Notes: generated from the letters alone by a model not told the origin. A DNA stretch of 9,193 bases from an uncultured Ruminococcus sp. (GCA_902782875.1 CACZPE010000129.1:1-9193); one strand, 5' to 3'; positions 1 to 7,143 are shown, counted from the stretch's first letter. Numbers and translations are program-made.

Positions 1-16
1 CAATTGTCATATGAAT

Positions 17-44
17 AAATGCACATATATACAACAGTGCATTT
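17..44 (-). terminator. Possible weak terminator after the minus-strand operon
   Basis: An 8-bp perfect inverted repeat (AAATGCAC at 17-24, GTGCATTT at 37-44) with a 12-base AT-rich loop lies directly at the stop codon of the 826-44 gene. On the minus strand it is followed only by ATTC rather than a real U-run, so termination is uncertain. Confidence 0.35.
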
Positions 45-826
45 TATCTCCATATCACGAGCAGTCCGGTGTCATAGTTAATAAGTGCTCCTGTATACGG
101 GTTCCACGTGGAATCATCATCCCCGCAGAATATCACGGAGCCGTCCAGATCGTCGTGTATGCCCGCATCCTTGTACACTCTGTCATATATATATCTCGGC
201 AGCCTGTTCGGGCAGGCGTTCAGATATGCATATTCACCGCTGTATTCGTTCCTGTCTCGCTCTATGGCCTCCGTTTCAAGGTCACATACCGTGCGGGTGT
301 ACCGCGTATTCTGCGATATCATGGCTTCATAGTCCTTAAGGTATGCCCTGTCGGTATGGATGACAAGATACGCATAGGGGCGGTAATCCTGCGCGAGCAG
401 CTGCTTATCCGTGCGGAAATAATAATCCGCCGCGCCCCTCGGGATGCTTTCGGGGAGGATATCCCCCGCAGATTTCTTCACGCCGTTTATATACACATAT
501 CTCTTTGCGGCATACATACCGACGTTCTTTTCAAAGCCCGTACATATCACAGGGAACACAAACGCGCCCACCATCAGTATCAAAGCGGCTGTACGAAGGA
601 CCGCGAGTATAACTTTTACCGCCCTGTTGTTCAGGGAAAATCTGTACAGCACGCATACAGCGATAAGATACAGGAACCATCCGCCGAAGGCGGGGGCTAA
701 TCCGAGATCGTCAACGCACGCCAGAAACAGCATGCCTCCGAAGAACAATATGGCAGCATACACAGAGAGTACCGCAGCATCCGCCTTTGACATAACGCGC
801 GAAGCATCCTTGCCGAATATCTTCAT
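44..826 (-). CDS. Membrane protein of unknown function, three predicted spans
   Basis: I do not recognise this 260-residue protein. Three hydrophobic stretches are visible at about residues 17-37, 45-62 and 71-95. A polar domain of about 165 residues follows, rich in Tyr, Asp and Arg, and by hydropathy it probably lies on one side of the membrane. No catalytic motif is obvious; the C-terminal end has a CGDDDSTWNPYTG stretch (residues 234-246). The ATG overlaps the pheA stop codon as ATGA (826-823), so the gene is almost certainly translationally coupled to pheA and is the last gene of the topoisomerase-pheA operon. It ends with TAA at 44-46. The overlap fixes the start. The operon position does not by itself imply a role in phenylalanine synthesis. 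Confidence 0.8.
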   Translation of the reverse strand: MKIFGKDASRVMSKADAAVLSVYAAILFFGGMLFLACVDDLGLAPAFGGWFLYLIAVCVLYRFSLNNRAVKVILAVLRTAALILMVGAFVFPVICTGFEKNVGMYAAKRYVYINGVKKSAGDILPESIPRGAADYYFRTDKQLLAQDYRPYAYLVIHTDRAYLKDYEAMISQNTRYTRTVCDLETEAIERDRNEYSGEYAYLNACPNRLPRYIYDRVYKDAGIHDDLDGSVIFCGDDDSTWNPYTGALINYDTGLLVIWR

Positions 827-1944
827 ATCTCACTGAAATTTCCGAGGAAGCGGAAATAGCTCATGGACGACCTGAGATCGTCAAGGAGAGTAACCACCTT
901 CCGGTTGGTATACGACCCCTCGAAATCGAGGAAGAACTGCACGTCAAAATCCTTTCCCGCAACGGGCATGCTCACTATCTTTGTGAGATTGAGGCCGTTG
1001 ACGGCGAATTTGGTCAGCGTTCTGTAAAGTCCGCCGGGGGTATGGGGCGCTGTAAAGGATACCGCTACGGTATCAGCGCCGTCGGGAGAGGCAAATTCCT
1101 TTGAGAAGCATATGAATCTGGTGAAGTTAGGGTAGGCATTTGCCACCTTGTCGTCTATGATCTTCAGACCCAGATTCTCCGCACATTCCTTTGAGCATAT
1201 GCACGCTATATCATCGGGAGAGCTCTTCACCATCTCCGCAGCAAGGGCGGTATTTGCGTACTCCATGGGGATGTAGCTGTGCGCCTTCAGAAAGTCCGAA
1301 CACTGCGCAAGAGCCTCTTTCTTTGAGAACACCTTTGATATGTTCTCGGAGGGAGTTTCGGGCTTTGCCGCAAGAACATGGGTTATCTCCACGCGTATGA
1401 CGCTGTTTATATAAAGTTCCTTCTGTGCCAGCAGCGCATAGGTCTCCTCTATAGTGCCGACAGTGGAATTCTCAAGGGGCAGTATACCGAAATCTGCTCT
1501 GCCGCTCTCCACAAGGCCTACCACGTCGGAAAAGCTTGTCATGAAGCGTATCGGCTTGTCCTTGCCGAACTGCTTTATGCACGCCTGCTCGGAATAAGCC
1601 CCCGATGTGCCCTGACACGCGATGACCTCGGCCTTTTCGGGCTCGAACATCTTCGGCACCTGATAAAGCTTGCCCTTCGTCAGCTCCTCCGCCTGAAGGC
1701 ACTTGCTTATATCCATAAGGCTCGAGAACAGTACTGCAGATGCATCAGACAGCCAGTACGGGGAATTGATCCTCACATTGTTGATGATCTCCTTCTCCCT
1801 GCCGTCCTGATATATGGGCAGTCCCTTTTCCTTCTTATATACAGCTATGTTCCTGCATATCTCCATCCTCTTCTCAAAGAGGGAGAGCATCTGCATATCT
1901 ATCTCGTTTATCTCACTGCGAAGCGAGTTAAGATCAAGCTCCAT
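823..1944 (-). CDS. pheA: Bifunctional chorismate mutase/prephenate dehydratase (P-protein)
   Basis: The 373-residue protein should convert chorismate to prephenate and then to phenylpyruvate in cytoplasmic phenylalanine synthesis. An AroQ-type chorismate mutase domain covers about residues 1-88, with likely active-site residues R9, R26, K37/K38, R49-E50, S80 and Q84. The Asp usual three residues before the RE pair appears to be Q46. The prephenate dehydratase domain (about 105-285) has GTSGAYSEQA (112-121), ILPLENSTVGTIEE (154-167) and the catalytic TRF motif (275-277). A C-terminal ACT domain (about 290-373) has NGLNLTKI (316-323), but the phenylalanine-binding ESRP signature reads VSMP (324-327). 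Length and domain order match Gram-positive P-proteins. The ATG at 1944 has an AAAGGA site about 9 bases upstream. The gene starts 26 bases after the topoisomerase stop and overlaps the next gene by 4 bases. Confidence 0.96.
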   Translation of the reverse strand: MELDLNSLRSEINEIDMQMLSLFEKRMEICRNIAVYKKEKGLPIYQDGREKEIINNVRINSPYWLSDASAVLFSSLMDISKCLQAEELTKGKLYQVPKMFEPEKAEVIACQGTSGAYSEQACIKQFGKDKPIRFMTSFSDVVGLVESGRADFGILPLENSTVGTIEETYALLAQKELYINSVIRVEITHVLAAKPETPSENISKVFSKKEALAQCSDFLKAHSYIPMEYANTALAAEMVKSSPDDIACICSKECAENLGLKIIDDKVANAYPNFTRFICFSKEFASPDGADTVAVSFTAPHTPGGLYRTLTKFAVNGLNLTKIVSMPVAGKDFDVQFFLDFEGSYTNRKVVTLLDDLRSSMSYFRFLGNFSEI

Positions 1945-1970
1945 ACCATCATTCCTTTATGTCTTTCCTG

Positions 1971-3947
1971 TCAGGACAGATCGGCAAGCTCCATATAAGT
2001 GCCTGCGTTGTCCGCTATATAATCCTTGCGCCCCTGCAGATCATCGCCCAGCAGAAGGTCAAACATCTTCGATGTCTCCTCCGCATCAGAGGGCATGACC
2101 TTTATAAGACGCCTTGTATCAGGGTTCATCGTAGTGAGTGACATCATTTCAGGGTCGTTCTCACCAAGACCCTTCGAGCGGTCTATCTTGTACTTCTCGC
2201 TGTCTATCTTTGCGAGTATCTCCGTCTTTTCCTTCTCGGTATACGCAAAGTAGGTCATATTCTTTGTCGTGATCTCAAAGAGCGGCGATTCCGCTATATA
2301 CACATACCCCTGCTCAATCAGCGTGGGAGTGAGGCGGTAGAGCATCGTCAGCACCAGCGTGCGTATCTGATAGCCGTCCACATCCGCATCGGTACAGATT
2401 ATTACCTTGTTCCAGCGGAAATTGTCTATAGAGAAGGTCGCAAGCTCCTTGTTGGCCTTGCTCTTGACCTCAACACCGCAGCCGAGCACCTTGATTAGGT
2501 CTGTTATGATATCGCTCTTGAATATGCGCTCATAATCGGCCTTGAGGCAGTTGAGAATCTTTCCTCTTATGGGTATGATCGCCTGAAATTCGGCGTTTCT
2601 TGCGGTCTTGCACGAACCGAGAGCCGAGTCGCCCTCTACTATATATATTTCGCGTCTGCTCTTGTCCCTTGTGCGGCAGTCAACGAACTTCTCCACCATA
2701 TTCGCAAGGTCTATCTGCTTGGTGAGGGTATTTTTCGTGTTCTGCCTTATCCTCTCCGCAGATTCACGGCTCTTCTTGTTTATGAGCACCTGATCGCATA
2801 TCTTCTGCGCATCTGCGGGATTCTCTATGAAGTATACCTCCAGCTGATGCTTGAGGAAGTCCGTCATGTTTTCCTGTATGGACTTATTGTTTATAGCCTT
2901 CTTGGTCTGGTTCTCATAGGAAGTGAAGGACGAGAAGGTGGCGGATATAAGCACGAGGCTGTCGAGCACATCGGCTACGGTAACGCTCTTTTCGTTCTTC
3001 TGATACTTGTTGTTTGCCTTGAGATATCCGTCTATGACCGAGCGGAAAGCCGACTGCACCGCCTTCTGCGGAGAGCCGTCATGTGTGAGCTCGCTCGAGT
3101 TGTGGTAGTATTCCTGAAAAGCTTCCTTATTCGTAAAGGAAAACGCCGCCGACAGCTTCATCTTGTATTCGGGGCGGTCATCCGCATCTCTGCCTGTGCG
3201 CTCCGTGGTGCAGAACTGTATATCCGTTATCCTGTCCTCGCCCGTAAGCTCCTCAAGATAATCGACTATGCCGTTTTCATAATAGAATAGTGTCTCCTCA
3301 AACTTGCCGTCTGGCATCTCACAGCGGAAGACGAAGTTTATCTTCGGGTTTACCACTGCCTGCTTCTTGAGGGTCTCCTCGAAATACTCGCGGGGTATAT
3401 CTATATCGGTGAATACCTCGGTATCGGGCTTCCAGCGCTGCACTGTACCCGTGCGCTTTCCCTTGTAGGGGGTCTTTTCAAGGCCGCCTACATTCTTGCC
3501 CTTCTCAAAGTGAAGATCGTATTTGAACCCGTCACGATACACCGTGACATCCATATACTCCGATGCGTACTGCGTAGCGCACGCACCCAGGCCGTTGAGG
3601 CCGAGGGAGAATTCATATTCGCTGTTGTCATACTGGCCGCCTGCCTACATCTCGCAGTATACAAGCTCCCAGTTATATCTCTGTTCGGTATTGTTGAAAT
3701 CCACAGGACAGCCTCTGCCGAAATCCTCCACTTCCACCGAATGATCGAGAAAGCGGGTAACTATTATTTTATCGCCGTTGCCGTCTCTCGCCTCATCTAT
3801 GGAGTTCGACACTATCTCAAAGACAGAGTGCTTGCAGCCCTCAAGGTCATCCGACCCGAATATTACCGCAGGACGTTTTCTGACTCTTTCCTCGCCTTTC
3901 AGCAGCACTATGCTCTCGTCATTATAGCTGTTCTTTTTTCTTGGCAT
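1971..3947 (-). pseudogene. Type IIA topoisomerase B subunit (GyrB/ParE-like) interrupted by one in-frame amber codon
   Basis: The frame 3947-1971 encodes 658 codons of a DNA gyrase/topoisomerase IV ATPase subunit, with a TAG at codon 101 (3645-3647). The GHKL ATPase domain shows E44, N48, D51-E52, the DFGRG box (75-79) and, after the TAG, GLNGLGA (116-122). The QTK loop Lys is at about 349. The TOPRIM domain has EGDSALGS (from 438) and TDADVDG (519-525), and the C-terminal KGLGE box is at 592-596. The sequence is a divergent branch: EGDSALGSCK replaces the common EGDSAGGSAK. Translation as annotated gives a 100-residue fragment (3947-3645) and a possible 527-residue restart (ATG at 3554), which would lack the ATP site. 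Family homologues carry Tyr or His just before AGG, so TAG is one base from a Tyr codon. A recent nonsense change or a sequence error is likeliest. No A subunit lies in the window, so gyrB versus parE is not assigned. Confidence 0.88.
3645..3647 (-). other. In-frame amber (TAG) codon inside the topoisomerase B-subunit gene
   Basis: On the minus strand the codons read GAG ATG TAG GCA GGC GGC CAG, giving E-M-stop-A-G-G-Q. The frame is unchanged on both sides and stays open for 557 more codons. This separates a single-codon nonsense change from a frameshift. Confidence 0.95.
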
Positions 3948-3986
3948 ATCTTTCCCTTTCTTTCAAAACATAAAAAACCAATTTAC

Positions 3987-4015
3987 ATTATACCGCAAAC
4001 AAACGCAAAAGTCAA
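3987..4015 (-). promoter_or_regulatory. Sigma-A promoter of the topoisomerase-pheA operon
   Basis: On the minus strand, TTGACT (4015-4010) and TATAAT (3992-3987) are separated by 17 bases. The predicted transcript start near 3980 gives a short leader. A purine-rich AAAGGGAAAG site precedes the ATG at 3947. Confidence 0.85.
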
Positions 4016-4025
4016 TCACAAATTT

Positions 4026-4078
4026 GCCGGTACGACCGGCAGCGACTTCTGTCGGCAGTGCCGACAGCCACTTCGCTG
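4026..4078. repeat. Double hairpin upstream of the divergent promoters
   Basis: Two adjoining stem-loops are visible. The first is GCCGGT-ACG-ACCGGC (4026-4040). The second is CTGTCGGC-AGT-GCCGACAG (4049-4067), enclosed by an outer CAGCGA (4040-4045)/TCGCTG (4073-4078) stem. There is no U-run on either strand, and no gene on either side ends here. It is therefore unlikely to be a terminator and more likely an intergenic repeat element or a protein-binding cruciform. Confidence 0.75.
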
Positions 4079-4134
4079 ATTAATTATTTAAGGCGGATGC
4101 ATTTGCGGCCCGGTAACTTTTGTTTGCGAAAAAA

Positions 4135-4362
4135 CCTTCCACCACAATCTTCGGTTGCGGTCAGCCCACTGCGTAGGGCACTTCCCTTTCAGTGGAGATT
4201 TACCCTATCCTATATATGAATAACGTTTTTTGTTAACTATACTTATAAGTATAGCCGAAAAAAATTACATCAAACAAATCAGAGTGCCTTTGCCTCCCCT
4301 GAAAGGGAAGTCCTTTTTGCTACGCAAAGAGGGGGACCAACGCTGTAAGCGTTTGTGGAAGG
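4135..4362. repeat. MITE-like foldback element with long inverted arms
   Basis: CTTCCAC and ACTTCCCTTTCAG on the left (4135-4192) recur inverted as CTGAAAGGGAAGT and GTGGAAG on the right (4299-4362). A perfect 18-base palindrome (4237-4254) sits in the middle. The inner arm blocks lie exactly 44 bases from the palindrome on each side, and the outer blocks are offset by only 6 bases. Each arm also holds small internal hairpins, such as AACGC-TGTAA-GCGTT at 4340-4354 and TTTGC-TAC-GCAAA. No reading frame of note lies inside. This fits a non-autonomous repeat or two inverted copies of an intergenic repeat. No target-site duplication was seen. Confidence 0.7.
4237..4254. repeat. Perfect 18-bp palindrome at the centre of the foldback element
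   Basis: CTATACTTATAAGTATAG reads identically on both strands with no spacer. It could be simply the fold point of the repeat, or an operator-like site. Its centre (4245/4246) coincides with the centre of the flanking inverted arms. Confidence 0.85.
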
Positions 4363-4392
4363 GTCATTACACCTATGTCCTGATTTTACATT

Positions 4393-4424
4393 CACTCCAC
4401 ACTCCACTCTCAACACTCCACACT
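4393..4424. repeat. Heptanucleotide tandem repeat (ACTCCAC)n
   Basis: From 4394, ACTCCAC units repeat with a period of 7 (ACTCCAC, ACTCCAC, TCTCAAC, ACTCCAC, ACT). A related tract occurs at 9167-9193. The tract lies between the foldback element and the promoter of the membrane protein gene. Confidence 0.8.
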
Positions 4425-4475
4425 AATACGGCACCGCCGCCTGCAAACTGTTACCGCATTGACACTGAATTGTAG

Positions 4476-4504
4476 TTGATTTTTACACGGCTTTGCGTTA
4501 CAAT
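4476..4504 (+). promoter_or_regulatory. Promoter of the membrane protein gene
   Basis: TTGATT (4476-4481) and TACAAT (4499-4504) are separated by 17 bases, about 40 bases before the ATG. An alternative TTGACA at 4459-4464 has only a poor -10 match (TTTACA), so the first pair is preferred. Confidence 0.7.
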
Positions 4505-4543
4505 GTAATTTGAATGAATATGTCCCCGAAAAGGAGAGTATAT

Positions 4544-5500
4544 ATGGACAACGTCATGAAAGTCCTCAAAAACAGATGGTTCCAGGCGTTCGTGAGCCTG
4601 CTCGGCATCGCTTACACCGCCATGCTTCTGTATTTTGACTACATAGTATTTTTCTATAACATCGAGTATACCGACAGAAAGACCTTTGCGATACTTGCCT
4701 CGGTATTCTCCGTGCTGGTATGCCTGCTCGACCTCTATACCAGACATTCGCCGATAACGTGCATACTCGCGATGATAAATATGCCCGCATTCCTGCCGCT
4801 GATGCTGCTCGACTGGGGCAACTGGCCGCTTCTCGTGCCTGCGTTCATAGTAACGCTGTTCGGTTTCTTCTGCTGCCATATGAACGAGACGGCAAAGACC
4901 ATATTCGGCACTATATTCCTGCTGCTGTACATACTCGGCGGCATAGCGTTCTTCCTTGTAATGAACGTATTCCGCGTGAATACAGTCGATACCCTTATAG
5001 AGCAGGGCGTATCCCCCTCGGGCGCATTCAGGTACTACGTGCTCGACGTGCAGAACAAGTCCACCGGCAAGAAATGCGTATACATCCAGCCCAACACCCT
5101 CGATGAGGACAAGGGCTTCATAAAGCTCAACACCACTATAAAGAAGCTCATAAAGCAGCAGAGCAACCCCGTGGAGTTCGACTGCGAGTGGAGCGGCACA
5201 AAGATGATCATAAACGGCGAGGAATACTTCGACGAGCTCAGATACATCGGCGAGGAGAACGGCCATGCGGTATACGACATCGCAGACAGGGGCTGGAACT
5301 ACACATTCTTCTCCATAGACTATCCGATATTCACTACTATAGAAAATATCAAGGGCAAGATCGACAAGATCTCCGACAAAAAGCAGACCACTGTGACAAC
5401 AAAGGCTGATGAACAGGAAAAGTCAGACGACAAGAAATCCGACGAAAATAAATCCGACAGCAGTGACGAAAATTCCTCAAAGCAGGAAAATGACAATTGA
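4544..5500 (+). CDS. Five-span membrane protein of unknown function with charged C-terminal tail
   Basis: I do not recognise this 318-residue protein. Five hydrophobic segments fall at about residues 15-36, 46-64, 70-88, 95-112 and 119-141. A soluble region of about 130 residues (142-270) with alternating beta-like stretches follows. The tail (about 272-318) is almost only Lys, Asp, Glu, Ser, Asn and Gln, with repeated KSD words, and is probably disordered. The ATG at 4544 is chosen over an in-frame ATG at 4514 because AAGGAG (4531-4536) lies 7 bases before it. The gene stands alone behind its own promoter, with about 245 non-coding bases after it. It resembles the previous operon's last gene only in having a membrane N-terminus and a soluble C-terminus; no homology is claimed. 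Confidence 0.85.
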   Translation: MDNVMKVLKNRWFQAFVSLLGIAYTAMLLYFDYIVFFYNIEYTDRKTFAILASVFSVLVCLLDLYTRHSPITCILAMINMPAFLPLMLLDWGNWPLLVPAFIVTLFGFFCCHMNETAKTIFGTIFLLLYILGGIAFFLVMNVFRVNTVDTLIEQGVSPSGAFRYYVLDVQNKSTGKKCVYIQPNTLDEDKGFIKLNTTIKKLIKQQSNPVEFDCEWSGTKMIINGEEYFDELRYIGEENGHAVYDIADRGWNYTFFSIDYPIFTTIENIKGKIDKISDKKQTTVTTKADEQEKSDDKKSDENKSDSSDENSSKQENDN

Positions 5501-5560
5501 TATTATTGGTTTTACACAAAAAAAGCACAGAAATTTTGTATTTAAATTCATGCGGTACAC

Positions 5561-5589
5561 TTGACAAATTTGTAAAATAATTGTATAAT
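5561..5589 (+). promoter_or_regulatory. Perfect consensus sigma-A promoter of rpsU
   Basis: TTGACA (5561-5566) and TATAAT (5584-5589) are separated by exactly 17 bases in AT-rich DNA. Transcription should begin near 5596. This is as strong a vegetative promoter as the consensus allows, as expected for a ribosomal protein. Confidence 0.93.
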
Positions 5590-5595
5590 ATATGA

Positions 5596-5746
5596 GTTAT
5601 ATCATTTCGCTCCGATACAGAAATAGGGTGCATATGGTATGATACGGGCATAGCCCGTCGCTTTTGGGAAGATATCTGCCTTAAAGCGATGTCTTTTCGG
5701 GGTAGAATCCTCTGCTCTTTATAAGCAGCAAAGGGAGGGAACAGTA
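5596..5746 (+). promoter_or_regulatory. Structured 5' leader of rpsU
   Basis: About 150 nt separate the predicted transcript start from the rpsU ATG, with no gene inside. Three consecutive stems are visible: ACGGGC-ATA-GCCCGT (5644-5658), TCGCTTT/AAAGCGA (5658-5664 with 5683-5689), and CTGCT/AGCAG (5712-5716 with 5724-5728) just before the AAGGGAGG ribosome site (5731-5738). I cannot match it to a named leader family. It could be an autoregulatory binding site for bS21, or simply a stable untranslated region. Confidence 0.5.
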
Positions 5747-5920
5747 ATGGCAGAAGTTCGTGTAAGAAACAACGAATCTTTGGATGCGGCTCTTAAGCGC
5801 TTCAAGAGGGATTGCGCAAGAGACGGCGTTATCGCTGAAGTCCGCAAGAGAGAGCACTATGAGAAGCCTTCGGTAAAGCGCAAGAAGAAGTCTGAGGCTG
5901 CTCGCAAGCGCAAGTATTGA
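5747..5920 (+). CDS. rpsU: 30S ribosomal protein bS21
   Basis: This short gene encodes a 57-residue, very basic protein of the small ribosomal subunit, where bS21 contacts the 16S 3' end region and helps initiation. It begins [20 protein letters not shown] and ends in a Lys/Arg-rich stretch ([14 protein letters not shown]), both typical of bS21; the length fits the usual 55-70 residues. The ATG at 5747 has a strong AAGGGAGG site (5731-5738) 8 bases upstream, and the gene ends TGA at 5918-5920. It has its own consensus promoter and is followed by a hairpin terminator. The GatB/YqeY-domain gene that often follows rpsU in Firmicutes is absent; an esterase gene comes next. Confidence 0.97.
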   Translation: MAEVRVRNNESLDAALKRFKRDCARDGVIAEVRKREHYEKPSVKRKKKSEAARKRKY

Positions 5921-5928
5921 TTACTGTT

Positions 5929-5961
5929 TATCGGGTTGTCGTATGACAGCCCGATATTTGT
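5929..5961 (+). terminator. Terminator after rpsU
   Basis: A 12-bp stem (TATCGGGTTGTC at 5929-5940 with GACAGCCCGATA at 5945-5956, one G-U pair) has a GTAT loop. It is followed by a short, broken T-run (TTTGTAT). The stem is strong but the tail is weak, so some readthrough into the esterase gene is plausible. Confidence 0.75.
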
Positions 5962-5981
5962 ATAACTGAAAGGATGAGATC

Positions 5982-7139
5982 ATGACACGGTCTGTATTCG
6001 TATTGCTACTGGCGCTGTCCGTCGCCCTCACTGGCTGTACGGCCGCTCCCCCCGCCGATACCCCTCAGGTACAGGAGACTCAGGCTGCCGTGCAGGAAAA
6101 GAAATTCACCGAGCTTGTAAAGCCCCTCGGCAGGACCTGTGAAGACAACGGCACGCTCTGGCTGGGATATTCCGGCAGCGGCGCGGCGTTTTCCTTTAAA
6201 GGGCGAAAGCTCACAGTGACGATCTCGGGCGACTCCGCCGCTTTAACAGGCGACGAAAACTCCCGGGCAAGGATAGCCGTTTTCGTAAACGGTGAGCGAC
6301 AGACCGATGATATGATAAACGAAAGGGAAAAGACCTATACCATAATAGACAGCGATTCGGAGCAGACAGCGGATATCCGCATAGTCAAGCTCTCGGAATC
6401 GGGCAATTCCCTGTGCGGCATAAAGAATATCGAATATGACGGTACTATATCCCCCGCCGCGGAAAATCCTCTGAAAATTGAGTTCATAGGCGACTCCATC
6501 ACCTGCGGCTACGGAGTGGACGATGAAGTGAAGGAGCATCATTTCTCCACCTCCACCGAGGACTGCACAAAGGCATATGCCATAAAGACCGCGGAAAAAC
6601 TGGGCGCGGACTACAGCCTGGTATCCCTCAGCGGCCACGGGATAGTATCGGGCTATTCCGACGGCAAGGTGCAGCAGAAAAACCAGGTGATGCAGAAATA
6701 CTACGACAGGTTCGGAGTATCCCATACCACCTTCGGCGACGGCAGGAGGGCCTATGATATAGTATGGGACCACAGCCGGTTTGAGCCTGACGTGATAGTC
6801 ATAAACCTCGGCACCAACGACTCGAGCTGGTGCAGGCAGGAGGAGGACAGGCTGGAAGACTTCACCCTGAAGTATGCCGAATTCCTGAAGCATCTGCGGG
6901 AGGTACATCCTGATTCAAAAATAGTATGCACTCTGGGTATAATGGGTGCCGACCTTTACCCGTATATAGAGGAGGCTGTATCCGCATACACCTCTGAAAC
7001 AGGCGACAAGAACGTTTATACCATGCGATTTGACACGCAGGACATAAAGGACGGCGTCGGCGCGGACTGGCATCCGTCTGAAAAGACACACGAAAAGGCC
7101 GCAGACAAGCTGGCTGCATATCTCAGAGAGATCATATGA
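5982..7139 (+). CDS. Secreted SGNH/GDSL esterase lipoprotein, carbohydrate esterase family 2-like
   Basis: The 385-residue protein is probably an exported deacetylase acting on plant cell-wall polysaccharide such as acetylated xylan or mannan. A lipoprotein signal with LTGC lipobox (16-19, lipidated Cys19) is followed by a Pro/Gln/Thr-rich linker. A beta-rich domain (about 41-155) resembles the jelly-roll domain of CE2 enzymes. The SGNH domain (about 163-385) has block I EFIGDSITCGYG (167-178, nucleophile Ser172), block II SGHG (217-220), block III GTND (277-280, Asn279) and block V DWHPS (362-366, catalytic His364). The family assignment rests on the two-domain layout and these motifs. ATG 5982 is preceded by AAAGGATGAG. 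No promoter is visible after the rpsU terminator, so readthrough or an undetected promoter must supply transcription. A terminator follows. Confidence 0.9.
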   Translation: MTRSVFVLLLALSVALTGCTAAPPADTPQVQETQAAVQEKKFTELVKPLGRTCEDNGTLWLGYSGSGAAFSFKGRKLTVTISGDSAALTGDENSRARIAVFVNGERQTDDMINEREKTYTIIDSDSEQTADIRIVKLSESGNSLCGIKNIEYDGTISPAAENPLKIEFIGDSITCGYGVDDEVKEHHFSTSTEDCTKAYAIKTAEKLGADYSLVSLSGHGIVSGYSDGKVQQKNQVMQKYYDRFGVSHTTFGDGRRAYDIVWDHSRFEPDVIVINLGTNDSSWCRQEEDRLEDFTLKYAEFLKHLREVHPDSKIVCTLGIMGADLYPYIEEAVSAYTSETGDKNVYTMRFDTQDIKDGVGADWHPSEKTHEKAADKLAAYLREII

Positions 7140-7143
7140 CCCG

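Noticed and set aside
11..700. Plus-strand 229-codon open frame opposite the membrane protein gene
   Set aside because: It is a shadow of the minus-strand gene, which has an ATGA overlap with pheA; the plus frame has no ribosome site and no recognisable domain.
3645..3647. Genome-wide recoding of TAG to an amino acid as the preferred explanation
   Set aside because: There is only one internal TAG in about 9 kb, no pyrrolysine or suppressor tRNA gene in view, and the acetyltransferase appears to end at TAG. It is kept only as a possibility.
4135..4362. Autonomous insertion sequence
   Set aside because: There is no transposase frame inside and the length is only about 228 bases.
4451..5266. 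Minus-strand 271-codon open frame
   Set aside because: It is antisense to the five-span membrane protein, which has a promoter and AAGGAG; the antisense protein has no sensible domain composition.
6243..6908. Minus-strand 221-codon open frame opposite the esterase
   Set aside because: The esterase frame holds all SGNH motifs; this one is a codon-bias shadow.
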